Positions 22,977 through 34,780 of a stretch of 53,568 bases of DNA are shown here, piece by piece. Every line of letters starts with the position of its first letter. The stretch's first letter is position 1. The notes beneath the pieces are model-generated. The model ran no database searches and had not been told where the DNA came from. It saw only the letters and a program-made list of their open reading frames with translations. The DNA comes from Thermomucor indicae-seudaticae. Taxonomy: Eukaryota; Mucoromycota; Mucoromycetes; Mucorales; Lichtheimiaceae. The translations under genes and the position numbers were made by a program. The stretch covers positions 1 through 53,568 of the forward strand of contig JSYX01000211.1 of assembly GCA_000787465.1 (NCBI GenBank), read 5' to 3'.

Positions 22977-24372
22977 TTACTCCGTTGGGAAACAGATTTG
23001 TTTGCCTTGGGTGAAGCCTTGAATGCCAGCGTCTACTGCACGCCTCATGGCTTCTTCATTCCATTCGACCTTGGTCCAGCGTGGTTCTCCGAGTTGACCC
23101 TTCTCCATCAGGCCTATCAAATCTGCAAGCATCGCAGTCCGTTCCTCCTTGCTATGCTGGTCGGTCCATCTAGACATCCAAAAGCCATGGAATGACAGGT
23201 TCTTGAATATAAGCAAGGATGCTGGCAAAGCAAGTGGGGCCTTGGCCATCGCGCCGTATGTCACATATTTGCCATTCGGACTAGAAGGGTACATATCATA
23301 CATTATTCATAACCGGCATCATCCATACCCCAGTTGGATCCCACTTACCCAAGATAACGTGCCATTTCCGTAGCATTCTTACCACCCACGCAATTCAAAC
23401 CCAAAAGAGGTGGTCTGCCGTTAACCCATTCCTTGATCTTGGACCGTGTCTCATGCGATCCAAGCTCCTCGTCGGTTACCACATGGGTAGCACCGAGATC
23501 TATCAGCTGCTGTCTCAGCTCGTCAATATTAGGTCTGCACAGGTAGGTCAGTCATGATCCTCGTCCGATGTATCTGAGTAAACCTTGCCTGTTTCTAACA
23601 ACATTAATGGTCTTTAGACCCCATGCCTTGGCCACTTGGATGACCGCTTGACCCACGGCACTGTTGGCACCATTTTGAATGACATAATCGCCTAAACCCG
23701 TCCTTTTCGTGAGTTTGTTGTCTCTATGTGCGCGGAGAACTGATTGACTACCTGGCTGCAAAGATACAAAGTCTTTAAGCATTCTATAAGCCGTGCACGG
23801 GTTGACGGTGATGGTCGCCTGCTGGATCAAAGATACGTTATTGGCACCCGGCAACAACTGGAAATCATCGGGAGATCCGGCTGCATGGGTGCGCCAAGTG
23901 CCATAACCGCTCCGTGCCATCACCACGCGGTCGCCGACCTTGAGCGACTTGACATTCTCACCCACAGCAATGACTTCTGCCACGCCTTCGTTGCCGCCCA
24001 CCGCCGCCTCGGTATCACCCAGCTTTTCAAAGGCTGGCTTGATAGGGTAGACACCCTGGACTTGGTTGACGTCGGCTGGGTTGATAGGTGAGGCCAGGAA
24101 ACGCACATGGACAGTGTCAGGCGTCAAGGCTGGTAACGGATACGTGTGCCATCTATATATATAATAAATTTATTTTTCCCACTCTCGTCTCTCTTTTTTC
24201 TTTGGTAGTCTTCCTCTTGCCTCAAAACTTCGGACGGTTTGCCATAAGATGAATAAACCATGGCCTTCACGGTAACGTCTGACGATGGGCTACTCGAGTA
24301 CGCACGCGTCACGAGAATTCTGCCGCCTGGACGTTGTCTGGCAATCAACAATGATCGAATCAGGAGCCCCAT
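22977..24372 (-). CDS. ETR1: Mitochondrial 2-enoyl-thioester reductase
   Basis: Five exons (24372-24221, 24152-23752, 23691-23589, 23534-23349, 23280-22977), 381 residues. It reduces trans-2-enoyl-ACP with NADPH in mitochondrial type II fatty-acid synthesis, feeding lipoate. A basic, Arg-rich presequence fits mitochondrial import. The zinc-less MDR fold is shown by FLASPINPADVNQVQG with the likely catalytic Tyr86 (QGVYP), the nucleotide-binding GANSAVGQAVIQVAK and the family-specific NCVGGKNATEMARYL and YGAMAKAPLALP. Two introns (24153-24220 and 23535-23588) appear to use GC donors: TTGAG/GCAAGA and ACAG/GCAAGG. No GT choice I tried keeps the conserved frame for the second, and the best homology needs GC for the first. 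The other two are GT-AG (60 and 68 nt). It is divergent from the REG1-like gene. Confidence 0.9.
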
Positions 24373-24922
24373 GTCTCTTCTTTTCGTTCGTTTGTGGGGT
24401 CGGTGAAAGACGGGAAACGCGGGGTATAGGGCAAAGGGTTCTGCCGTTGAAGCATTAAGTGTGACTTTTCGGGCTTGCGACACCTAGAATGGATCATGCT
24501 CTAAAGATCGAAGCTTAAAACAAGGTTCATCTAATCCACAAAATACAGTGGACAACGTAATCTATCCTTGTAACCTCCCGTGGACGCAACAGGAAATTGA
24601 ACGTGATAATGACCGATCGAAAGTGGTCCAAGTGAAAGGGTTGTAGAGACTTGGGATTTGGAGTATACCCAATGATATCCACAGAGTTAGCAGGGAGATC
24701 GCCGCAGATAAGACGGGCCACATGGCATGCCGCTCTGTCGTCCTTGTGCTACTGAGACCATAGGAATCAATCCTCGAACTGATCCGCTTCACGGACCCAA
24801 ATATTCTCTGTTCTTTACCGCTTGGGCATATAAATAACCGAAGTTATCAAACATGGAAGAAGACAAACAAAGCTAAGGGTTGTCAAAAAGGGCCGTTATC
24901 AGAGAAGAGCTCGCGATACGAA
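24373..24922. other. Divergent promoter of ETR1 and REG1-like genes
   Basis: 550 bp between divergent start codons. A TATATAAATA element at 24827-24836 is well placed for the plus-strand gene. No clear TATA box was found for ETR1. Confidence 0.65.
24827..24836 (+). promoter_or_regulatory. TATA box of REG1-like gene
   Basis: CATATAAATA lies about 90 bp upstream of the ATG at 24923. Confidence 0.6.
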
Positions 24923-25288
24923 ATGACTCAGATGCTACGGGCGTACGATTTCAGCGTCCAAAAATTCGTTTTCATTTTTTCCTTTATTCCTTTTGTTTTT
25001 TTTCTCCCAAACCCTTCCTCTAATCTCATGTTGGCTACAAGGAAGCATGCTGCCAATGATGACTTGGAGTCTCAGAGGCGTAATGTCCGAGCACCAGAAA
25101 TGTGCGTGGACTACTTGTCGTATCAGTTTGACGAGATGGATCTTGCTGCCTCATGGCGGGTCATGACCAAGCAAAAGAAGGATATCGTGAATGGTTTACG
25201 GCTTGAGAATGCTTCTTGGCGCACATGGGCAAAGCACAAGAACAAGCTAAAAACGGTGAGCCCGGAAACCCTGAACTGGTAAGACTCA

Positions 25289-25327
<39 letters not shown>

Positions 25328-26719
25328 CTTTCTGGTCTGTGCGACAAAGAAAGGATTGCTGACGCCCTCTTTTTTTTGCGTAATAGGCTCAAGGATAGTG
25401 ATGTCACTTGGTTGTATGGTCCTTTGCACACCGTCATTAAGAACATTGAGGAAGAAGATCGATATGCGAAGCCCAAAGTGACTACGGCTGAAGATAAGCT
25501 GGGCCTCATGACCCCATCGCCGGCGGCCAGCAATCGGACACCGTCTCAGGCAGCATCAACCAGCAGTAGCACCGCCACCAGCAACAGCAACACTACAACG
25601 ACGACTCCACAAAAGCAACCTCTGAAATCCGCTCTGAAAAAAGTAACCACGTCAGATCTCCTCCGTCGTTCTGCATCTGAGCTACAGGCCCATGCGCTGC
25701 TCGATGCCAACAAGTCGCGGGATCCTTCAATGTCCCTGACGGAAGCCAACAGAAAGCTGAAAGCGTTTTCGCCTTCTGTTATTGCCACACATCGACAACC
25801 CAAATTGCGCTTCAATCAGTACGTAGAGCAATGTGTTGCATTGTATAATGAAGGACCGAGATCGACGTCGCGACGAGTAACGACGACCATTGCGGAAGAA
25901 TCCGATACGGAGGACGGCAATGAAGGTTATAGTGATGACGAAAATGCGATCGTACTGGATTATGATAGACCTTCGACTATTCGTAAAATTGCGCCAACAC
26001 GACTCAAGTCGAGCTCACAGTCAGAGCAGGACACGGACGACGTTTCTTCCTTATCTTCATCGTCAGGCACATCCACTGGCGGGTACTATCCGTGGACAGC
26101 CAGTCAAGAGAATTCGGACGCTAGTTCATCAGAAGACGACGAACTGGTTATGAGATCGCGGTCATCAAGGCAATCTGCCTCGCGATCTCAGGAGACAGAC
26201 GCCATTCAATGGATTGGACAATCATGTGTATATAATGTCCGGCCGCCGCCTTCATCCGATAACGAGGATGATTTAGACTTTGATGATGACGACGATGATT
26301 GGGATACCCATGACGTTCCACCCTCACCTCCCCTTCCGCCCGCCGCACCGACACCGACATCACCGACGCTTTCTTCATCAAGTCGATCTACTAGTATCCG
26401 AGGACGTCAAAATCTGGGTAAAAGTGTACCGGTCAGCGAGCCCTGTCCAGTGGAAGCGTCTGAGCCCTCGATCACTCGTGTCGCTAACTATCAAAAAATT
26501 GCGCAGATCCAACGGGTCGCTTCTCAACTTCACGGGAATGAGGGCGAAGCAAGCAGCAGCAGCAGCAGCAGCAGCAACAGCAGTACAAGTACAAGTAATC
26601 ATCCTTCGCTCTTTGGTCATTTAGCACAATGGGCATCCTCTTATCTTTGGCCAAAACCAACACCCTCATCATCAGCACCTACTACATCATCATCGTCATC
26701 ATATCCCACTTCGCCTTAA
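24923..26719 (+). CDS. REG1: REG1-like regulatory subunit of PP1 (Glc7)
   Basis: Exons 24923-25278 and 25387-26719, about 562 residues. Conserved block VDYLSYQFDEMDLAASW, RLENASWRTWAKHKNKLKTV and, across the intron, LNWLKDSDVTWLYGPL match yeast Reg1/Reg2 and S. pombe relatives (areA GATA-like/DUF1752 domain). Further on, KLRFNQYVEQCVALYNE is the second Reg1 block and contains an RVxF-like PP1-docking motif. Reg1 directs PP1 against Snf1/AMPK in glucose repression. The rest is acidic, Ser/Pro-rich and disordered, with poly-Ser and poly-Asp. The start is ambiguous: the residues after 24923 are oddly hydrophobic and pyrimidine-coded, so either ATG 25028 is used or a short intron (donor GTACGA at about 24949) removes them. 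The 108-nt intron carries a CA repeat. Confidence 0.85.
25293..25326. repeat. (CA)n microsatellite inside an intron
   Basis: About 16 CA units lie within the single REG1-like intron (25279-25386), making it longer than other introns in the window. Confidence 0.9.
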
Positions 26720-27004
26720 AGTAAATCCCATTAATCCCTGCGTTTCTTTTTTGCCTTCCCTCTTTTCTTACACGCTAATTTATTCTAGTTTCGTTTTTCC
26801 CAACTGTCGTTTGTTTCATTGCTACTACAGACTGTTGCAAGGAGGATGAGTTTCCTCGTTGCTTACCTCTTTTTGTTTTGCATTCGTTCATCATGTTTCC
26901 ATCTTTATTGAGCATCATGTACTACGACTGATGTCCATACCATATATTGGAAAAGACCATGCATGAATAAATCAAGAGCTTGCAGCATATAGGCAATATG
27001 GTAC

Positions 27005-28456
27005 TTATTGGTACGCATCGTACAAAGGAAACTGTGTTGGCTGCCTTTGAGATGTAGCAGCAGGCGGGCGTCGAGACTGGGTTGCATAGAATGGGATCTG
27101 TTCGTATGGCATCGTATTAGGCGCTGCCATACCAATCGGGACAGCAGACATTGGTGGCGCATGGTAAACGGTACCACCTGCATAGTGGGGATAAAAGAAC
27201 GGATTGTAGTAGTAGTAGTATTGATAAGAAGCTGCTGCTGCTGAAGTAGAGGAAGAGAGTGGAGAAGGAGGAGCAGGAGGAGGACGAGCCTGCACTTCAT
27301 TATTTGCCTCCACTACCGTTTCAACTTCCTCTTCTTGCTGTGCGTCATCCTCTTCAGTGGCGAGCTCATCGTGGGGGTCCATCCAGACCTCGGAACGCGA
27401 GATCGCGGTAGACGTTTCACGGTAACTCCATTTGACCGGGTCAAATAAACGGAACAAGCCTTCTAATACCTTGATATCAGGCCTGATCCGATTGTTCCGG
27501 CTCAAGTTGGTGAACCACATCCCTGTGCGCTTATCAAATATCCATCCACGTTCATAGCTTATCCGCTTGATTTTGTTAGCTCTTTGAAAAAAAGATGGGG
27601 ACGCCTCCTAAAAAAAGAAATAACGATCCACTTACAGCTCATGACTTGTCTCGACTTGGAGCGGGTCTCGCGTCATAGCATAAAATATATAAAACAAATT
27701 GTCCGTCGACAGACGTCGCAAGAGGCCACCGGGAGGCTGCAGGTTCGGTATAAAGTAGAACGGCGGCAAGATGGCGTCCATCGCAGGTCGCGCCCACAAC
27801 GAATCCAGGCTTGTGCACAGAGGGCGGTCTTGCCTCAAATCGAGTTCGCACTCCAGATCGACACCGAGTCCAAGAAACTTGTCTTGGCCGCCATTTCGAA
27901 CGCGTTCCACGAGACCTAGCATGCCGTAATCTTTGTCGCCATCATCGTAATCGCAGTAGTAGTCGTCGCCGTCGTCATGGCATGGCCCAATCGGCGGCGG
28001 TTGTGGTTGTTTCACCAGCACGACCGGATCCCCAGGAGCCGCGAGGGACAAAAAGTCATCCATCGCTGTTATGCTGGTGCATTCTTGTGGCCTGAACCGT
28101 CCTGCCGCCCTGCTGGCGGCAATATGTTTCCGAAGATCGCTCCTGGACCTGTCCCGTGGCAACTCGGGGAAATTATAGTCGTAAGCGGACGGCTGTGGAC
28201 GGCCACCGTGGAATGAATGAGGACGCGATGGCCGAGAAGACTCGCGGTGGTGCGACGCGCGCGATTCGACGGTAGACGAGCGCCGATGACCGTCATAGCC
28301 ACTACTACCACCACTGCTACTACTACCACCACCACCTGATGTTGCTCGGGTCATCTTTCTCCTCGCCTCCGCGGTGCTATTGCTACTGGACTGCGGAACA
28401 AAAATAGCGGCATCCGGTGAAAGGCGGCCAAACTTGTCGGATGAGATGATGGTCAT
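27005..28456 (-). CDS. NOT2/CNOT2-like CCR4-NOT subunit
   Basis: Exons 28456-27636 and 27581-27005, 465 residues; a 54-nt phase-2 intron. The N-terminal part is Ser/Gly-rich with SRP and RR motifs. The conserved part has NFPELPR, DFLSLA, YGMLGLVERVR, LPPFYFIPNLQPPGGL, LSTDNLFYIFYAMTRDPLQ and, in exon 2, YERGWIFDKRTGMWFTN with GLFRLFDPVKWSY, the NOT2/3/5 C-terminal box. It therefore belongs with NOT2 (CDC36), a scaffold subunit of the CCR4-NOT deadenylase. The spacing and several residues differ from canonical NOT2, and a Tyr/Pro/Gln-rich tail follows. It may be a divergent NOT2 or a paralogue. Its ATG is only 57 bp from the upstream CPA2 stop. An alternative acceptor (TTTTAG) would give an unlikely 28-nt intron. 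Confidence 0.78.
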
Positions 28457-28506
28457 TCTTTTTTTTTTCGTAAGAAAAAGAAAGATAAAAAAGGAGAGAC
28501 ATCTCT

Positions 28507-28512
28507 TTTATT
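28507..28512 (-). terminator. AATAAA at the CPA2 3' end
   Basis: The minus-strand AATAAA sits just after the CPA2 stop codon. With the NOT2-like ATG 51 bp further on, cleavage and the next gene's promoter or 5' UTR must overlap. Confidence 0.5.
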
Positions 28513-28513
28513 A

Positions 28514-31500
28514 TTAAATCTTGGTAGAAACAAATTCGCTCCAACACTTGACTTCACTTGGAATTTCAGTTACCGGGCTACTGCGTTTGCGCACACACGT
28601 GTCTGCAAAGAGCCGCGCAACCTTGGCATCATTCAGCAGCGGGATACCAAAGTCGACTGCTGCGCGACGGCAAATGTACCCTTCGTCATCCTGATGGCTG
28701 GGTCGTTCTTTGGCCAGGTGCATCACAAAGTCGATCTGGTTGTCCTTGAACAGCTTGTGGAGCTCGCGCTTGTTATCTGCCTTGGCAGCCACCGGAATCA
28801 CCGTCGCAGAGAGGTTGGCATGCTTCATCAGGAACTGCGCATCCGCCTCGGTCGGCACAAAGATCGGATGGCCGAGCTCATGCTGGAACGTCTTGGCCAC
28901 GTACACAAAGTCGTCCGCATCCGTCACCGCGTCGCCGCCCATCAGGACACCCGCGCCGGGCTTCGGCATCCTGAAGTTCTGCGTGGCCTGGATCGCAGCC
29001 CAGAAAGCCTCGTACTTGTCGCGACCGAAACACGCGACTTCACCCGTCGATGCCATCTCCACACCCAAGAACGGGTCCGCGCCCTGCAGACGCGTCCAGG
29101 AGAACTGCGGCACCTTCACCGCTTGGTAGTCGTACGCTTTGCACATCATCAGATCCACAGGCCCAGGCACGTCCTTGCCAGCCAACGCCTTGGTCGCCAC
29201 CTCCACAAAGTTGACACCGAGCACCTTGGACACAAACGGGAACGACCGCGACGCACGCAGATTGCATTCAATCACTTTGAGCTCGGCGTTCCCTCGTAGG
29301 ATCACTTGCATGTTGAACGGGCCCGTGATCTCAAACGCGGCTGCGACCTTGTCTGCGATCTCCTTCAGACGCGTCATGACGTCCTTGCTCAGGTCGCGCG
29401 GGGGCAGGATCAGCGTCGCGTCGCCAGAATGCACGCCCGCATTTTCCACGTGCTCCGACACGGCGTGCACAAGCACTTGGCCCTTGTACGCGACCACGTC
29501 CACATCGATCTCACGCGCGTTCTGGATAAACTTGGAAATCACCACAGGATGCAATGGCGACACGTCGGTGGCTTGCGTCAGGTTCTTGGTGAGCGCCTCA
29601 GGCGTGTACGCGACATTCATGGCCGCGCCGGACAGAACATACGACGGCCGGACCAACACCGGATAGCCTACTTTTCTCGCAAACGCATGTGCTTCCTCGA
29701 CACTCGTCAGCTCCTTCCAGGCCGGCTGGTCGACACCGATCTTGTCGAGCATCTTTGAGAACTGGAACCGATCTTCGGCGGCGTCAATCATCTTCGGCGA
29801 TGTACCAAGCACATTCATGTTGTTCTCGTAGAGCTTCAGCGCAATGTTCTGTGGCAATTGTCCTCCCACGCTGACAACCACACCCTTCGCACGCTCCTTT
29901 TCCGCAATATCCATCACCCGCTCAAAGCTCAGCTCTTCAAAGTAGAGCCGGTCGCATTCGTCAAAGTCGGTCGAGACCGTTTCCGGGTTGTAGTTGACCA
30001 TCACGGTCTTCTCGCCGAGTGCACGCAGACCGCGGATGCACGACACCCCGCACCAGTCGAACTCAACCGACGAACCAATCCGGTACACGCCGGATCCAAG
30101 CACCATCGTGCCCTTGTCCTCGAACGTTACGTCGTCTTCGGTCGCATTGTAGCTCGTGTAAAGGTAGTTGGTGTGAGCAGGAAACTCGGCTGCCAGTGTG
30201 TCGATACGCTTCACAAAGGGCGTGATCCCGTACGCCTTCCTCATCTCCCGCACAGCCAGTTCATCCTGAGCGCCCACAAGCTTGGCGATCTGCTGGTCCG
30301 AAAAGCCCGTCTTCTTGGCCGTCCTCAGCAAGTCCTCCGGCAGCGGAAGACCGACGCCCTTGTGCGCCACAAGCTGATGATGCACGTTGGCAATGTTCTG
30401 AAGCTTGTACAGGAACCACTTGTCAATCTTGGACAACTGGTGGATATAGTCCACCGTGTACTTTTCGCGGACGGCCGGGTCGGAAGACATCATGACCTGG
30501 CTGATGGCGAACAGACGCTCGTCGGTTGGGTTGGCGAGCACATCGTCCACATTCTCAAACGCGTGCTTTGGAGGCTCAAAGCCCTGCCAGCTCGGGTTGA
30601 CTTGGCGGATGGCTTTCTGGATACTCTCTTCCCAGGTACGACCAATGGCCATCACTTCGCCAACAGACTTCATGGCGGATCCAATATGACGGTCAACGTA
30701 CTGGAATTTGGACAAGTCCCACCGAGGAATCTTGGTCACCACGTAGTCCAGCGATGGCTCGAAGCACGCTGTGGTTGTCTTGGTCACTGCGTTCTGAAGA
30801 CTCGGTAACGTGTAGCCCAACGCAATCTTGGCAGCAATGAACGCCAAAGGATAGCCTGTGGCCTTGGACGCCAAAGCACTAGAACAAGGTACCCTGCATT
30901 AGAAAAAAAAGCCAGCTCTCTCTCATCGGACGCAATGGGTTCTTACCTTGAACGGCTCAATCTTGCATTGACTTCAATCACCCTGTATTCGAGACTGTTC
31001 GGGTTCAGCGCATACTGGACATTACACTCGCCAACGACGCCCAAGTGGCGAATAATCTTGATCGCTGCCGTCCGAAGCATATGGTACTCCTCATCGCTCA
31101 GAGTCTGCGACGGAGCCACGACAATGGACTCGCCCGTATGCACCCCGAGCGGATCAAAGTTCTCCATGTTACACACCGTAATGCAGTTGTTGGCCGCGTC
31201 CCGCACGACTTCGTACTCGATCTCCTTCCATCCCTTCATGCTTCTTTCGACCAGCAACTGAGGTGCAAGGGAGAGCGACTTGGTGGCCAAAGAACGAAGT
31301 TCTGCCTCGTTATTGGCGAAGCCAGAACCCAACCCACCCAACGCAAACGCAGATCGCACAATGACGGGATAACCAATCTTTTCAGCAGCTTCCAAGGCTT
31401 CTTCGACAGTCGAAACAGCCGTCGATTGCGCCACCGGGATATTGATTTCTGCTCCCCCGATCCCATTACGATCAGCTCAAAGAACGAAAACAAAACAAGC

Positions 31501-32246
31501 CAAGGTCTTACCATTCAAAGCCTTGACAAACAGATCACGGTCTTCGGATGTCACAAGGGTCTTGATAGGCGTACCAAGGACCTTGACGCCCAGACGCTCG
31601 AGCACACCCATCCGGTCCAACTGGATACCGCAGTTCAGAGCCGTCTGGCCACCAAACGTCAACAGGATCCCATCGGGACGCTCGCGCTCCAGAATGTACG
31701 TCACGTATTCGGGAGTCACGGGTAAGAAGTAGACCGTGTCTGCCAAAGAATGCGAAGTCTGAATGGTAGCAATGTTGGGGTTGACGAGAATCGTATGGAT
31801 ATTGGATTCGCGCAATGCCTTGATGGCTTGTGAGCCTACAAAACAGCACGGTTAACACGACCAGACAACATCAAAGCAAAGGCAAGGAAAAAACAGAACC
31901 ACTTGCCAGAATAATCGAATTCGCCTGCTTGACCAATACTAAGACCGCCGGATCCGACCACGAGCACCTTCTTGACATCGACAAGGGGAACTTTATCAAG
32001 GATTTCCTCGGACACTTGCACCGCCGCACCCTCACGGGACGACGAGTTGACAACAGCTGGAGCAGAGGTCGCCTGCGAGAGCCATTCGGGAGGAGAAGTA
32101 GTAGCATCATCAGTCGTTACAGTGCCGACAGCCGCAACACCAATGGCAGCACCGCGAGCGAGGTATCGACGCGCAGGCGTCATGGATGGCTGCATACGGA
32201 AAGCCTTGGAGGATGACTTGAGATGAGAGAAAAGACGACGAGACAT
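28514..32246 (-). CDS. CPA2: Carbamoyl-phosphate synthase, arginine-specific large chain
   Basis: Four exons (32246-31907, 31835-31512, 31448-30947, 30878-28514), 1176 residues. It makes carbamoyl phosphate from glutamine-derived ammonia, bicarbonate and two ATP with the small chain CPA1. The first about 35 residues are Arg/Ser-rich without acids, a mitochondrial presequence, as expected for the arginine-specific enzyme of filamentous fungi. Two ATP-grasp modules are present: the first starts at [21 protein letters not shown], the second at [20 protein letters not shown], and an allosteric MGS domain ends the protein. No pyrimidine (ATCase) fusion is present. The first intron has a GC donor (TCTG/GCAAGT), required for the invariant DYSGSQAI run. 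The second intron ends in a tandem GAGCAG acceptor, so NE or NAE are possible. Confidence 0.95.
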
Positions 32247-34636
32247 GGTTCTTCTTTTGAGTTTTTTTTCTTTTTCACTTGATCAAGATGTTGTCAGCGT
32301 AAGTGGTATCGAAAGCCAAAAGACCAGCGGTGATCAGGTAAAAGGCACAGTTCATGAAAAAAAGGTTGATAAAGGGATGAATAACAAGGCTCGGATGAAA
32401 GAGCAGTGTTATATATCAAAGTTGAGAATCCTGGTTCCCAAGTAAAAAACTGGGAGGAAGAAAGACCGCTTAACCAGTTATTGATGTTTACAAATTTTTT
32501 TAATGCGGACATTGGAATCGGTGAGTCACTGTTCGGAAGTTCAGGGCTTCACGTAACACCATGACGGCATTCGATTGCAATCGTTGAAAGGCTCCACGCT
32601 TGCCTACTCACCAGAGCTTCGCATCTACTCTGATGGCAGTGTATAAGCAGCACACTTGAGCGATAATGTCGGTAGAGGGTCAATTACAATTCTATCAATC
32701 ATGGCCAAGATGGGTCTCTGGTGCTGGCAACAGAACCTCGCTTTTTTTTTACAAAGAAATCATAACTGAGAAGCAATCAGCGACGATCCAGGCGTCTGCC
32801 TTGTTCTTAGCTCACGAATTCTCCCGTCGAACGGCTGCAGCAGGCCCTTCTCCGAGCTATAATCACTGGCTTTCTTGCAACACGTTCCCGAAGGCTATGT
32901 ATTACCATCTATCTTTGTGCATTAGACGCAGTGCTATAAACACATAGACGTCAACCTTATACTTGAACTTCTGGAAAAATATATGACATATATACGCAGC
33001 CAAACAAGAACTCGACGCTACAGTACACGCATTGTCTGTCTGATGCAAATGTCAGCAGCGCAGCCGTTACCAACCCCCACGAACCAAGTGTCATCGGCGT
33101 CTTGACAGATACTCGTCACCGCATCTTCACATCTTAAAAGTGTATGCATGTAACTTTGTTGGGGGGTTAAGACCGTCCCACAGTGTGTGTGCGCTCGGGT
33201 TGACCATGGAGTCATCCAACGCTTGGGCGATCAAGTCTCATATGAAGACAACTTCTTTTCCCTTTCACTAACCCGGATCAGATGATGCTGGATAAGAAAC
33301 TGTCGACAGATGATATAATCACGTTCTTGCTTCGTGCAGAAATTGACACTACCATGATTGTCCAGCAAGCAGCTTGATAGAGACCTTCGCCTCAAGACGT
33401 TCTTACCACAATGTTTGCATGCGGAGACCTGTACTGTGTGTGACCATTGTGGGAGGGATTGCTCGCTTTAGTCCGAAATTGCGTAATGTTCATTACGCAA
33501 TGAGATTGCTCACTTCAATTCGGATGCAATGATCATAAAAGACAGCAAGAATCACGATCGAGCTTGCTTGTTGAGTCATGTGCTCCTACTCTATCTTGCA
33601 AATTGACTCATTGACTGACCGTCTAAATCTTGTACTGCAAGTATGATGCATGGTGGTTGCAGACTACTCTGCAGAGTGCAAGTTGTTTATCATTTTCTTT
33701 TTGATTTGTCGGCCCCGAGGGACCTGCAAAAAATTCAGCTTAACGACAGGTTAATGTCGTTAAACAGTACACAAGGAATGGGTTCATTTCAATTTTACTG
33801 TTCGTCCTTCCCTTCATGGAACTCATCACTAGCAGCGCTGCATGCCAGGCCTACGACTTTCCCCTGTGGAGGAACTTGAGCAAAAATGGCCACCAGGTGC
33901 TAAGGGGGGGGAGAGCTGCAAGAAAGAGCTGAATGCCACAGGAACAACACATCAGCCATTCAAGCAAACACATGACAGCCATAAGAGCCTGCACGCAGAC
34001 ACAGTAATTCACCCCGCAAGTGACTCCATGAATAGAAGGGGAAAATTGAAAGATGAAATGCAAAAGCACAGGCCAGATGCTCTCCTTTTTATACCTTTTT
34101 TTCCTGATTTTGAATTAGCGCCGTTAGAGCTGCATGAACGCGCAAAACAGATCCATGCTGCGCAAAGCCAGCACCAAGAGGTTGCGCCGTAACCCGCTTT
34201 GATTGAACCCACCATTGCAGGGTGGCGAAACAAACAGTGAACTTGCAGGGAAACACACAAGATCCCGCCTGACCACTTTTGCTCATTGCAGTGGTAATGA
34301 TCAACCAATGCCGATGAAACATTAAACGAGTACACGGTCGTCTGCCACAAAGTGTAACTTGCCGGTGAAAGGACTTACACACCATGAGCACTGAATAATC
34401 TCTCTGATGAATATGCAAACTAGGAGATAACTGTTTCAAATACACTGTAAGAAATAGCGGTGAGGTGCAGAACAATCTCGCACTTTTTCGAATAACGGAA
34501 TAAGCTTGTAAAGTCTCAATGTACACACCGTGTACCTTGATTTCGATAACAATAACAATGCAACCAATTACGACAGGGGCCACAAGAGAAAACGGTTTTG
34601 AAATGTCGGTATTAATGACTACGCTGTTGCTTCTTA

Positions 34637-34780
34637 CAGTGCCCACGCGATATATCGATATTCTCGATATACCGATCGACCTCTGGAATCACGAATTTGC
34701 TTTTTCCAGGTGTATGCCCACTTGATACAACGATCGCATTTTTTCGTCATGGACCCTATCGATATATCGCGCGGACACTG
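34637..34780 (+). mobile_element. 144-bp Tc1/mariner-type MITE
   Basis: Begins CAGTGCCCACGCGATATATC and ends with the inverted copy GATATATCGCGCGGACACTG. The terminal repeats match at 22 of 24 positions by eye and the inner 15 bp (CGCGATATATCGATA) match exactly. The element is flanked by TA at 34635-34636 and 34781-34782, as expected for a Tc1/mariner target duplication, and the CAGTG terminus is typical of that superfamily. It has no coding capacity. A diverged copy lies near 22195-22329. Confidence 0.8.

Noticed and set aside
29858..30808. 316-codon plus-strand frame
   Set aside because: Antisense shadow of the strongly conserved CPA2 exon; it begins without supporting homology.
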